64,000 nt of DNA from contig JAGARR010000046.1 in NCBI GenBank assembly GCA_017622135.1, forward strand, positions 1 through 64,000. Direction: 5' to 3'. Origin of the DNA: Spirochaetaceae bacterium (GTDB lineage Bacteria > Spirochaetota > Spirochaetia > Treponematales > Treponemataceae). Of this stretch, positions 51,834-59,680 are shown piece after piece (the stretch's first letter is position 1; each line of letters starts with the position of its first letter). A model generated the notes under the pieces. The model had not been told where the DNA came from. It was given only the letters and a program-made list of their open reading frames with translations, and did not search any database. A program made the translations under genes and the position numbers.

Positions 51834-54068
51834 TCAGTCCAGCACAGCCTGCCGCTCATAGTCGATCATCCCCTCGCCGCCGGCCTTAAGCCCGGCGGTC
51901 TCCGCGTCCAGGTCGGTCTCCTCAGCCTCCCCGTCCATGGCAGGCCCAACCTCTGCGACCGACTCCGCCGTCTCGGCAGATTCAATTTCCACGGATTCAG
52001 GCTCCACGTCTGCGGTAGATTCAATCTCCACGCCATTTTCCGGCATCTCGGCAGACTCAGCCTCCACACCGGGCTCCACGTCCATGTCTGGGCCAGCGGA
52101 CCGGGCGAACACCCCGTAGCCCAGGCTCTCCCCACGCCGCCCGGAGCCACCGCCGCCACTCCACCTCCGCGGCACCGGCAGCCGGAAGGAGTACCCCAGG
52201 GACAGCTGCCCCGTCCAGCCGAGCTCGCTGTCCCACTCCCCGCTCGCCTTCAGCAGCACTCCCCTCCAGCCCACGCCCAGCGTCACCGCCGTCACCACCG
52301 CGCCATGGAAGTGCCCGCTGTTCAGCCCCGCCGTCACCGCCCTGGCCCCCAGCTCTCGGTTCCACAGCTCGTGCATGGCGAACCCCAGCGCCACCTCCGT
52401 GTATATCTCCAGTCCGAACTCCCACGGCACAAAACGCAGCCCCAGGGGCACCTCCACCACCCAGTCGATCAGCAGCGGGGAGGCAAACTCGCCGCCATTG
52501 TATATGTAGGGGAAGTCCCGCCGTGGGAACCCCCAGCTGCTGCGCCACTGCACCCCGAAGTACAGCGGATGCAGCAGGAACCCGTTCACATAGCCCAGCT
52601 GAGCGTCCACGGACATCACGAAGGGGTCAGGCAGGAAGGTGGTCCCGGCCAGCAGGTCCACCGAGTGGAACGGCTCCCCCGCCACGGACGGCCCCGCCCG
52701 GTAGGAGTTCATCAGCGCCTCGTCCGGGTCTATCCCCGCACCCCTCAGGTCCTCCAGCGTCAGCAGCCGCCGCTGCGTCCCGTCGGGATTTATCAGTATC
52801 AGCTGGTAGGCCCCGTCCTCCCCGTCGGCGGGAACGAACACCTCCGCCATCTCCATCATCACCAGGCTGCCGTCCCCGTAGCTCACCAGGATGCGGCTCT
52901 CGCTGCGGTTCACCGCGAAGGACACCACGTCGCTGTTGAACAGCAGCGGGATGTGCCCCAAAAAGCGCCCCGTCTCCAGGTCGTAGCGGTACAGGTGGTT
53001 CGTCTCCGTCAGCACCTCCAGCCGGTCGCCCTCCACATTCACCCGAAGGCCCCGTATCCCCTCCGGCACCGACAGCGACACCAGAACAGCACCCGCCATG
53101 TCACGCACCTCAAGGCTGCACGAGTCCACCGGCAGCAGCATCTTGGGCATCTCCCGCCCGAACACCGCAAAGGGGGCGGTGACGCTCATGCCCTCCAACT
53201 CCACCGGAGGCTGCCACTCCAGCTGCCCCACCAGCCGGTGGCCGCGCACATCCCACACCCTCAGCGCACCGTCCTCGGAGAGGCTCGCCAGCCACTGGGA
53301 GTCCGTGCTGAACCGCACCAGCCGCACCGCCGACTCATGCCCCCGCAGCTCGTACCGGGATAAATTCTGTATGTATTGAAGATAAAGGGCCAGCTCCAGG
53401 TAGCCGTCGCTGGAGCCAATGGCCACATAGCCGCTGCGGTCGTCAAAATTCAGCGCCGTCACCAGCCGCCCGCCCTCCTCGTCCTCCCGCTCCACGGGGG
53501 GCAGCACCACCGTCCCCCCGCTGTCCATCTCCAGCCCGCTCACGCTCAGGCTGCTGTCGGATGCCATGGACAGCACCCCCTGCCGGCTCCCCAGCAGCTC
53601 GGAGAACACGAACCCCCGCACCTCGTTCTGGGAGGGGCGCACCACGTCCCGCACCGCATAGGTGGCCGCGTCGCGCACCACCACGGCGTTCCCCTCCGCA
53701 TAGCCGAACAGGGAGCCGTCGTAGCTCCAGTGCAGCTGGTCCACAGCCTCCGGCAGCCTGATGATGGGCACCGGCACCGCCGCCTCCGTGGCGGCGGGCA
53801 CCTCGGACGCACCCATGGCCCATGCACGCGGAGATGCCGCCGCAAGCAGCAGCGCCACCGCCAGAGCCCGGAGGGCTCCCCGGCCGCAGCCGAAAAATGA
53901 GAAGAGAAAACTGTCAGAATGATTGAGAGCAGATGAAAAGAAACGCCGTCTTACTTTTTTACCGGGAAGGGAGCCAGCACCGCCATCAGAGACATGGCGG
54001 CCATATACAGGGGTGAGGGGGGGGGGTATAAACGACCAGTCCTGCGGAATCCGCCGCAAGCCTGTCAA
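51834..54068 (-). CDS. Exported WD40-like protein with beta-barrel-like C-terminal domain
   Basis: Up to 744 residues. A signal-like segment ('ALAVALLLAAASPRAWA') lies about 85 residues into the open frame. WD40-like repeats follow (e.g. 'GHESAVRLVRFSTDSQWLASLSEDGALRVWD'), then a Gly/aromatic beta-rich domain ('YFGVQWRSSWGFP', 'GHFHGAVVTAVTLGVGWRG', 'GQLSLGYSFRLPV') suggesting an outer-membrane barrel, and an acidic Glu/Ser tail. The true start is unclear: the first codon is TTG without SD, no ATG precedes the signal peptide, and a ten-base C run (coding strand) lies between. First gene of the lipoprotein operon. Confidence 0.72.
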   Translation of the reverse strand: MTGLRRIPQDWSFIPPPLTPVYGRHVSDGGAGSLPGKKVRRRFFSSALNHSDSFLFSFFGCGRGALRALAVALLLAAASPRAWAMGASEVPAATEAAVPVPIIRLPEAVDQLHWSYDGSLFGYAEGNAVVVRDAATYAVRDVVRPSQNEVRGFVFSELLGSRQGVLSMASDSSLSVSGLEMDSGGTVVLPPVEREDEEGGRLVTALNFDDRSGYVAIGSSDGYLELALYLQYIQNLSRYELRGHESAVRLVRFSTDSQWLASLSEDGALRVWDVRGHRLVGQLEWQPPVELEGMSVTAPFAVFGREMPKMLLPVDSCSLEVRDMAGAVLVSLSVPEGIRGLRVNVEGDRLEVLTETNHLYRYDLETGRFLGHIPLLFNSDVVSFAVNRSESRILVSYGDGSLVMMEMAEVFVPADGEDGAYQLILINPDGTQRRLLTLEDLRGAGIDPDEALMNSYRAGPSVAGEPFHSVDLLAGTTFLPDPFVMSVDAQLGYVNGFLLHPLYFGVQWRSSWGFPRRDFPYIYNGGEFASPLLIDWVVEVPLGLRFVPWEFGLEIYTEVALGFAMHELWNRELGARAVTAGLNSGHFHGAVVTAVTLGVGWRGVLLKASGEWDSELGWTGQLSLGYSFRLPVPRRWSGGGGSGRRGESLGYGVFARSAGPDMDVEPGVEAESAEMPENGVEIESTADVEPESVEIESAETAESVAEVGPAMDGEAEETDLDAETAGLKAGGEGMIDYERQAVLD
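54017..54026. repeat. Homopolymeric G10 tract (candidate phase-variation site)
   Basis: Ten consecutive G on the plus strand (C on the coding strand of the surface operon), inside the open frame between the TTG at 54068 and the signal peptide. In T. pallidum poly-G tracts of this size near tpr-type genes vary in length and change expression. Confidence 0.7.
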
Positions 54069-54234
54069 TACATCGATGTCCGCAAATTCCCATATTCCTC
54101 AACATAGCAACACACCTTCCCCACCACAAACTCTATTATCTCACACAATTCCTTTTTTGTCAAATCATTGACACTCATATAGATGGTCGGAGCGCACCCA
54201 AAAATTCCACACAAAAACTTTCCCCATCCCCACG

Positions 54235-54760
54235 GCGGCGGCTCCCGCCACCTGCGAATCTGCCCTTGCGGTCAGTTCTGCAAGGAAATGATTGAATTGG
54301 TGGCTCCCGCCACCTGCGAATCCGTTTGTTGAAAAAAATCAAAACCATGCAATCCAGATTTGACTCTTCACGACATTTTTCCTTACATGAAATTCCCACC
54401 ATTCTAGCTAGAAAGCTCGGAATTTCATGCAAGGAAATTCCTCGTGGCAAGCAAGGAAATTTTAAATTTCAAACAAAGGAAGATGCAGCCCAAACGGCAG
54501 CAGGACATACGGTCACTCTCATTCCACCCTTACAAAAAATCCCCTCGCCCGGCACTCCAGGCACGCACTCGTCGGGTCATCGCCCCCGACCTGTACACGT
54601 CCTCGTCCCTGGCCAAACCGTGGGCAGCCTTCGCTGCGAACAAATCTGCCCTTGCGGTCAGTTCTGTATGGAAATGATTGAATTGGTGGCTCCCGCCACC
54701 TGCGAATCCGTTTGTAAAAAAAATCCAAACCATTCCCCGCAAAAACGCACAAAAACACCC
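54235..54760. repeat. Gene-poor region with near-identical direct repeats
   Basis: A unit of about 90 bases occurs at 54257-54346 and 54643-54733 with about five mismatches. It contains the hairpin GGTGGC-TCCC-GCCACC, also partly repeated at 54235-54262. A trimmed relative precedes the rpn gene (43531-43585). The stretch 54069-54910 has several open frames, but they are translations of these repeats in several frames, without SD sites or consistent codon bias, so I do not call genes. Possibly remnants of lost rpn-type gene copies. Confidence 0.7.
54378..54437. repeat. Long inverted repeat with 19-bp arms
   Basis: TTTCCTTACATGAAATTCC (54378-54396) is inverted at 54419-54437 with one mismatch and a 22-base spacer; the inner 11 base pairs are perfect. 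It could form a stem or be a terminal repeat of a small element. Confidence 0.65.
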
Positions 54761-54855
54761 ATTCCGCAACTATACGCAATAGGCCCAAAGTCGAGTTTTT
54801 GAAAACAAGAATATAGTAGACAATGGAGAGAAGCCGCTCCAACCATACGAATCAT

Positions 54856-54885
54856 TTGACAGTAGTTTTCCTTCCATAGTATATT
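54856..54885 (+). promoter_or_regulatory. Promoter of the 54911 gene
   Basis: TTGACA (54856-54861), 18 bases, TATATT (54880-54885), with SD AAGGAGGAA before the ATG. Confidence 0.6.
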
Positions 54886-54910
54886 AGTTCCAAACTTTCA
54901 AGGAGGAAAT

Positions 54911-55342
54911 ATGAAAAAAGCAGCATTGATTTTAACGATTCTCTTTCTGGCACTCAGCCTATCCGCCCAAGACAACACAAAGCAATACAAGATTGGTGAT
55001 ACTGGCCCCGCCGGCGGAATCATATTCGAGGTGGTGGGAAACAAGGTCTGGGAATGCAGCGAGATTATCGGCCACCTGCCCTGGGACAAGGCCTTCAAGT
55101 TCTGCCCCACCTATAATGGCGGTGGCTATGATGACTGGTACCTACCTACCAAGGATGAATTGGAGAGTCTCTACTACAATTTGATAAAGCCCGGTCTCAT
55201 CCATGACAAAGAAACCTACTGGTCGGCCAACCAGGAGGAAAGCATGGCCCTGTGGGGATACAACTTCAAGAAAGGCCGCCCCGGTCTCTATGGAGCTGCA
55301 AAGAAGCTGGCCGTCAGGGCTGTGCGGCTGTTCGAAATGTAG
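54911..55342 (+). CDS. Secreted DUF1566-like protein
   Basis: 143 residues. Signal peptide ('LFLALSLSA'), then 'KIGDTGPAGGIIFEVVGNKVWE' (given as GDTGPAGGIIF) and the DUF1566 core 'DDWYLPTKDELESLY' with a later 'YWSANQEES' and C-terminal 'KLAVRAVRLFE'. This lectin-like (FGE/C-type) domain class is common in treponemal and Bacteroidetes secreted proteins; ligand unknown. Strong SD and a clear terminator follow. Confidence 0.85.
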   Translation: MKKAALILTILFLALSLSAQDNTKQYKIGDTGPAGGIIFEVVGNKVWECSEIIGHLPWDKAFKFCPTYNGGGYDDWYLPTKDELESLYYNLIKPGLIHDKETYWSANQEESMALWGYNFKKGRPGLYGAAKKLAVRAVRLFEM

Positions 55343-55378
55343 GGAAAGGGCAGCTGGACAATTTTCATGAGAAATAAA

Positions 55379-55414
55379 AAATGCAGGGCGGAACCTCCCG
55401 TCCTGCATTTTTTT
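55379..55414. terminator. Bidirectional terminator
   Basis: AAATGCAGG pairs with CCTGCATTT around a C/G-rich loop, with T7 on the plus strand and A run on the other side; between the 54911 gene and the convergent epimerase. Confidence 0.82.
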
Positions 55415-55477
55415 CAAAATAAGCTGCCGAGGCAGCATCCCTTCGGAAACTCCGTGGTAAATCCTACCGAAAAAATG

Positions 55478-56692
55478 TTATCCCTCCAGCAGCTGTCCCA
55501 GCATGGTGTCCAGCATAATCAGACAGCGGGGCACATGGAAGGGCCCCTTGAAGGTGCTGCCCTTGGTGGAGGGCATGGTGGGCTTACCGTCACGGCGAAG
55601 ATACCCATACCACTCCCCGTACTCCGGGTCACAGAAATACTCCTTGCAGTACTCCACCACCTTGTTGAACCAGTCCAGGTACTCCTGACGGCCAGTATCA
55701 CGATAAATCATGAGGCTGGCAATGAGCATCTCGTTGTGGGGCCACCACAGCTTCATGTCGTGCTCGTATGCCTCCGGAGGATTGCCCAGACAATCGGTGA
55801 AGTACAGGAGGCCCTGGTACTCAGGATCCCAGCCACCCTTGGCCGCCCAGTCAAAGATGGTGACAGCCTTGTCATGGATGGCTGTACCCTCCGCGCCACC
55901 CAGATGATTGGCGTACTCCATCAGGAACCAGCTGCACTCGATGTCGTGACCAGGGTTCACCACACGACCTGCCGTCACATCCTTCCAGAACTCGCCGTTG
56001 CGCCCCACCGTCTCCAGTGTGCACTGCAAGTCCTCCCGCATGTGGTAGGTGAAGATGGCATCCACACACTCGGCGGCATGCCTGTCATACTCAGCGGCAT
56101 TGTCCGGGTCAATGCGACGCATGACGCTGGTGATGTTCAGGAATATCATGGGCTCTCCCAGTCCCCGTCCCTGGCGGGTCTCCGGCTCAACCTTGGGCCC
56201 CATTCCCGTGGGATCGGCAATCAGGCCGTTATTCAGCTCGTAGATCATCCTGTAGGCACGACGGGCACGCTCCAGATGCTCCTTTTCACCAGTGACACCG
56301 TAGTACTCCGCATTGGCGATGGCATAGAAGCCCTCGCTAAAGCAGTAGCGGCGCTGGCGCAGGGGCTTTCCATCCTCGGTCACCTGAAAATAGAGGCGGC
56401 CGCCAGCCTTATGGTTGATGCAGTGGTCCTCCAGAAAGTCCAGGCACGACCTCGCAGCCTCCAGCCACTCAGGACGCTTTCCATAGACACTGCACAGATA
56501 GGAGAAGGTCCAGGCGCAGCGGCCCTGCATCCACACGCTCTTGTCGGTGGAATAGAGGCGGCCGGTGCGGTCAAGGCAGGTGTACACACCACCATGCTTC
56601 CGGTCGATTCCGTTTTTGAGCCAGAAGTCAACGCAGGCATCCAGCTCTGATCTCACCCAGTCACGGGTAGCCTTCAAGTCAGTCTTGTCCAT
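55478..56692 (-). CDS. N-acylglucosamine 2-epimerase (AGE/RnBP family)
   Basis: 404 residues with the (alpha/alpha)6 barrel signature of the family: 'KHGGVYTCLDRTG', 'WMQGRCAWTFSYLC', 'NPGHDIECSWFLMEYA' (two catalytic His around), 'WWPHNEMLIA', 'GPFHVPRCL'. It interconverts N-acetylmannosamine and N-acetylglucosamine without phosphorylation. Last gene of the transporter-lyase operon, nine bases after the lyase gene, SD GTAGGAG. Together with the lyase it gives the Bacteroides-type NanL-NanE route. Confidence 0.9.
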   Translation of the reverse strand: MDKTDLKATRDWVRSELDACVDFWLKNGIDRKHGGVYTCLDRTGRLYSTDKSVWMQGRCAWTFSYLCSVYGKRPEWLEAARSCLDFLEDHCINHKAGGRLYFQVTEDGKPLRQRRYCFSEGFYAIANAEYYGVTGEKEHLERARRAYRMIYELNNGLIADPTGMGPKVEPETRQGRGLGEPMIFLNITSVMRRIDPDNAAEYDRHAAECVDAIFTYHMREDLQCTLETVGRNGEFWKDVTAGRVVNPGHDIECSWFLMEYANHLGGAEGTAIHDKAVTIFDWAAKGGWDPEYQGLLYFTDCLGNPPEAYEHDMKLWWPHNEMLIASLMIYRDTGRQEYLDWFNKVVEYCKEYFCDPEYGEWYGYLRRDGKPTMPSTKGSTFKGPFHVPRCLIMLDTMLGQLLEG

Positions 56693-56700
56693 ACCAGCTC

Positions 56701-57633
56701 CTACCTCACCCTGCTGCAGAAGTCCACAGCCGCATCAATCATGGAACGGCACCTTTCGACAGTGGCCATGTCTTGAGGAATCAAATTTGCCAGAGGCTTC
56801 CGCACGCCGCCACATTCAACACCATCCCGCAGGGCAATAATCTTCTTTTCCACCGCATACATGTTGCCGTGGCAGCTGCACATGGCGGCGATGATGTCGT
56901 TGGCCAGGTACTGGATTTCCTGGGCCTCACCAATGCGGCCAGCCCTTACCAGCCGCTCGATGGTGAGGTAGAGCTCCGGCATCACGCCGTAGGTGCCGCC
57001 AATGCCGCCGTCGGCACCAATGGCCAGTCCACCCACCAGCTGCTCGTCGGGCCCGTTGAACACCACGTGATTCTCGCCGCCAGCAGCCTTGAACATCTGG
57101 ATGTCCTGAATGGGCATGGAGGAATTCTTCACTCCGATGACCCGCTGGTTCTCCATCATCTTGCGGAACAGGGGAACCGTCAGGGCAACTCCCGCCAGCT
57201 GGGGGATGTTGTAGATGACAAAATCCGTGTTGGGGGCGGCGGCGGAAATGTCATTCCAGTATTGGGCGATGGCATGGTCGGGCAGGCGGAAATAGATGGG
57301 GGGAATGGCGGCAATGGCATCCACGCCCAGACTTTCCGCATGGGCGGCCAGCTCCATGCTGTCGGCAGTATTGTTGCAGGCCACGTGGGCAATCACCGTC
57401 AGCTTGCCGCTGGCAACGGCCATCACATTTTCCAAGGTGATTTTCCGCTCCTCCTTGCTCTGATAGATGCACTCACCGGAGGAGCCGCAGACATAGAGTC
57501 CCTTCACCCCCTTGTCAATCATCAATTGGGTGAGAGCACGGGTCCTCTCAGGAGAGATGGAACCGTCATCAGCATAGCAGGCATAGAATGCAGGGATGAT
57601 TCCCTGATATTTCGTCAAATCGCTCATCGTCAT
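56701..57633 (-). CDS. N-acetylneuraminate lyase-type aldolase (DapA/NanA family)
   Basis: 310 residues. (beta/alpha)8 aldolase with 'GLYVCGSSGECIY' (the GxSGE substrate loop), catalytic Tyr in 'FVIYNIPQLAGV', Schiff-base Lys in 'VIGVKNSSMP'. Cleavage of sialic acid to ManNAc and pyruvate is supported by the adjacent AGE epimerase and ABC transporter; dihydrodipicolinate synthase is the sister alternative. ATG 57633 overlaps the permease stop (TGATG); a second ATG is at 57627. Confidence 0.87.
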   Translation of the reverse strand: MTMSDLTKYQGIIPAFYACYADDGSISPERTRALTQLMIDKGVKGLYVCGSSGECIYQSKEERKITLENVMAVASGKLTVIAHVACNNTADSMELAAHAESLGVDAIAAIPPIYFRLPDHAIAQYWNDISAAAPNTDFVIYNIPQLAGVALTVPLFRKMMENQRVIGVKNSSMPIQDIQMFKAAGGENHVVFNGPDEQLVGGLAIGADGGIGGTYGVMPELYLTIERLVRAGRIGEAQEIQYLANDIIAAMCSCHGNMYAVEKKIIALRDGVECGGVRKPLANLIPQDMATVERCRSMIDAAVDFCSRVR

Positions 57634-58535
57634 CAACCTTTGACAGCACCCATGGTGATGCCCTTTGTAAAGTATTTCTGGAAAATCAAGAACACAATGA
57701 TAATGGGCAGTGAAGCCAAGGCGGCTCCCGCCATCAGCAGACCATAGTCCGTGGAGCTTTCGCCCTGCATGGTGGCGATTCCCAAGGAAATGGTGAGGTT
57801 CTTGTTGGAGGTCAGCATAATCAACTGCATGAAGTAATCGTTCCAAGAGTTGATGAAGGTAAAGATGGCGCAGGCACCAACACCGGGCTTAATCATGGGG
57901 AACATGACATCGGTAAAGGTACGCCATTCGCTGGCACCATCAATGCGGCAGGCCTCCACCATCTCCGTGGGAATTCCCTCAGCAAACTGCTTCACCAAGA
58001 AGACACCGAAGGGCCAGCCCACAATGGGGAAAATTGCCGCCCACAAGCTGTCGTAGAGTCCCAGGGCAGACATTTCCCGCAGCAGGGGAATCAGGATAAC
58101 CTGCTTGGGCAGGGCCATGGCGCAGACCACCAGGGTAAAAATCAAGGTGCGACCAACAAATCGCTTCTTGGCCAGCACATAGCCCGCCATAGCGGAGGTG
58201 ATACAGGTCAGCAGCATGGAGGTCACGGACATAAACACCGTGTTCAAAAGCCAGCGGATGGCGGCGGGCACCGTGGGACCGTCCAGCCCGAAGATGGTGA
58301 ACAGAGGAGCCGACCGCTTGTCCATAAGGCGGGCAAAGTTGTCCAAAATCCACTGGGAGGGAATCCACACGGGAACGGTTGCGTTGATTTCCCTACCAGT
58401 CTTGAAGGCACCAGTAATAATCCAGTACAGGGGAAAGGTGAACAGAATTCCGATGATGATGATGACCGCATAGGAGAGGTAGTTCCACCGGCTGGTATTC
58501 AGACTTTTCTTCATCAAGTTCACTTGACTTGCCAT
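57633..58535 (-). CDS. Carbohydrate ABC transporter permease (MalG/UgpE-like)
   Basis: 300 residues with six membrane helices. The EAA loop is 'EMVEACRIDGASEWRTFTDVMFPMIKPG' (EAcriDGA...P), which docks to the ATPase. N-terminal helix 'YAVIIIIGILFTFPLYWIITGAF'. It pairs with the next upstream permease; no ATPase gene is present, as usual when a shared MsmK-type ATPase serves several transporters. Confidence 0.92.
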   Translation of the reverse strand: MASQVNLMKKSLNTSRWNYLSYAVIIIIGILFTFPLYWIITGAFKTGREINATVPVWIPSQWILDNFARLMDKRSAPLFTIFGLDGPTVPAAIRWLLNTVFMSVTSMLLTCITSAMAGYVLAKKRFVGRTLIFTLVVCAMALPKQVILIPLLREMSALGLYDSLWAAIFPIVGWPFGVFLVKQFAEGIPTEMVEACRIDGASEWRTFTDVMFPMIKPGVGACAIFTFINSWNDYFMQLIMLTSNKNLTISLGIATMQGESSTDYGLLMAGAALASLPIIIVFLIFQKYFTKGITMGAVKG

Positions 58536-58544
58536 AGCTTCCTC

Positions 58545-59480
58545 CTATCTTTCCTGTCCCAGCTTGAACTGGATGGCGGACAATACGGCGATGATGATGG
58601 CCAGGATAACACCCATGGCGTTGCCGTATCCATACTTGAACAGCTTGAAGGCGTTGTAGTAGATGTAGTACATGATGGTCATGGTGGAGTTGCTGGGGCC
58701 ACCAAGGGTCAGAAGCTGAATCAAGGCAAAGCACTGGAAGGAGTTGATGGTGGTGATAACCAGAATGTACAGGGTGGTGGGCATCATCTGGGGCCACTTT
58801 ACCTTCCAGAAGGCCATCAAGGAGGTGGCACCGTCCACCTTCGCAGCCTCAATCAAGGACTTGTCCACATTGTCCAGGGCGGAAACGTAGAGGACGATGG
58901 GCTGACCCACCGAGGTGGTCAAAAGAATCAGGATGATACAGCCCAAGGCAAAGCGGGGGTCTCCCAGCCAGTTGATGTTGCTTTCCAGCAGTCCCAAGGA
59001 GGTTCCCACATAGTTGAACACACCGTAGTAGTTGTTGTACATCCACTTCCATACCATGGCCACCGCAACGGAACCGGTGACAACAGGCAGATAGAAGATG
59101 CAGCGAAATGCCGATGTGGCGGCGACGTGCATCTTGCTGATAACGGAGGCAACCCAAAGGGAAAAGAAACAGGTGATGGGAACAGAGACCAACACAATGA
59201 CCAGCGTGTTCCACAGGGCTATCCAAAAGACCTCATCCTGAAACAGGGTCTTGTAGTTGTCGAATCCAATGAAAATATCCTCCCGCCCCATGGTGGCATC
59301 AAAGAAGCTGGTGAACACACACATAAACATGGGATACACCACGAACATGACGAAAAACAGCAAGAATGGCAGCAAGAACAAATAGGCAGAGATGGTCTCA
59401 TGACGAACAAGACGATTCTGCAGAAGAGATTTCTTGCCACCCCCTGCCGAAGGCTTTACCTTTGCCACAGTTTCCTCCAT
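58545..59480 (-). CDS. Carbohydrate ABC transporter permease (MalF/UgpA-like)
   Basis: 311 residues, six or seven membrane helices. The EAA loop is 'KSLIEAAKVDGATSLMAFWKVKWPQM' (EAAkvDGA...P). Starts with a Lys/Ser/Gly-rich cytoplasmic segment and 'LFLLPFLLFFVMFVVYPM'. First permease of the sialic-acid/amino-sugar locus, 200 bases downstream of the binding-protein gene. Confidence 0.92.
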   Translation of the reverse strand: MEETVAKVKPSAGGGKKSLLQNRLVRHETISAYLFLLPFLLFFVMFVVYPMFMCVFTSFFDATMGREDIFIGFDNYKTLFQDEVFWIALWNTLVIVLVSVPITCFFSLWVASVISKMHVAATSAFRCIFYLPVVTGSVAVAMVWKWMYNNYYGVFNYVGTSLGLLESNINWLGDPRFALGCIILILLTTSVGQPIVLYVSALDNVDKSLIEAAKVDGATSLMAFWKVKWPQMMPTTLYILVITTINSFQCFALIQLLTLGGPSNSTMTIMYYIYYNAFKLFKYGYGNAMGVILAIIIAVLSAIQFKLGQER

Positions 59481-59597
59481 AAAATGAAAGCTAATGACTC
59501 ACTTTGGAATGTCCAGTATGATAGTCATCCCAAAACCTACAATAAACTATAATTCAATTGGAGCCAGATAACCACCATGAACCAAGCACCACCTAGT

Positions 59598-59655
59598 AAA
59601 AAAGTCCCCCTCCAAGAAGGTATTCATGATTGAAACTTCATGGAGAAGGACTTTT
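59598..59655 (-). terminator. Hairpin between binding-protein and permease genes
   Basis: On the minus strand AAAAGTCC pairs with GGACTTTTTT over a long loop, followed by T. Such a partial terminator would let the binding protein be made in excess of the membrane parts. The rest of 59481-59680 holds nothing I recognise. Confidence 0.55.
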
Positions 59656-59680
59656 ATCCATAGCTACAAAAACCTACTGG

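Noticed and set aside
51672-53363. 563-codon open frame opposite the WD40/barrel gene
   Set aside because: Arg/His/Pro/Gln-rich antisense translation; the minus-strand frame has WD40 and barrel features and operon context.
54175-54842. Several short open frames in the repeat-rich region
   Set aside because: They are translations of direct and inverted repeats in more than one frame, without SD or steady codon bias.
55367-56650. 427-codon open frame opposite the epimerase
   Set aside because: The minus frame has full family motifs; this one is its shadow.
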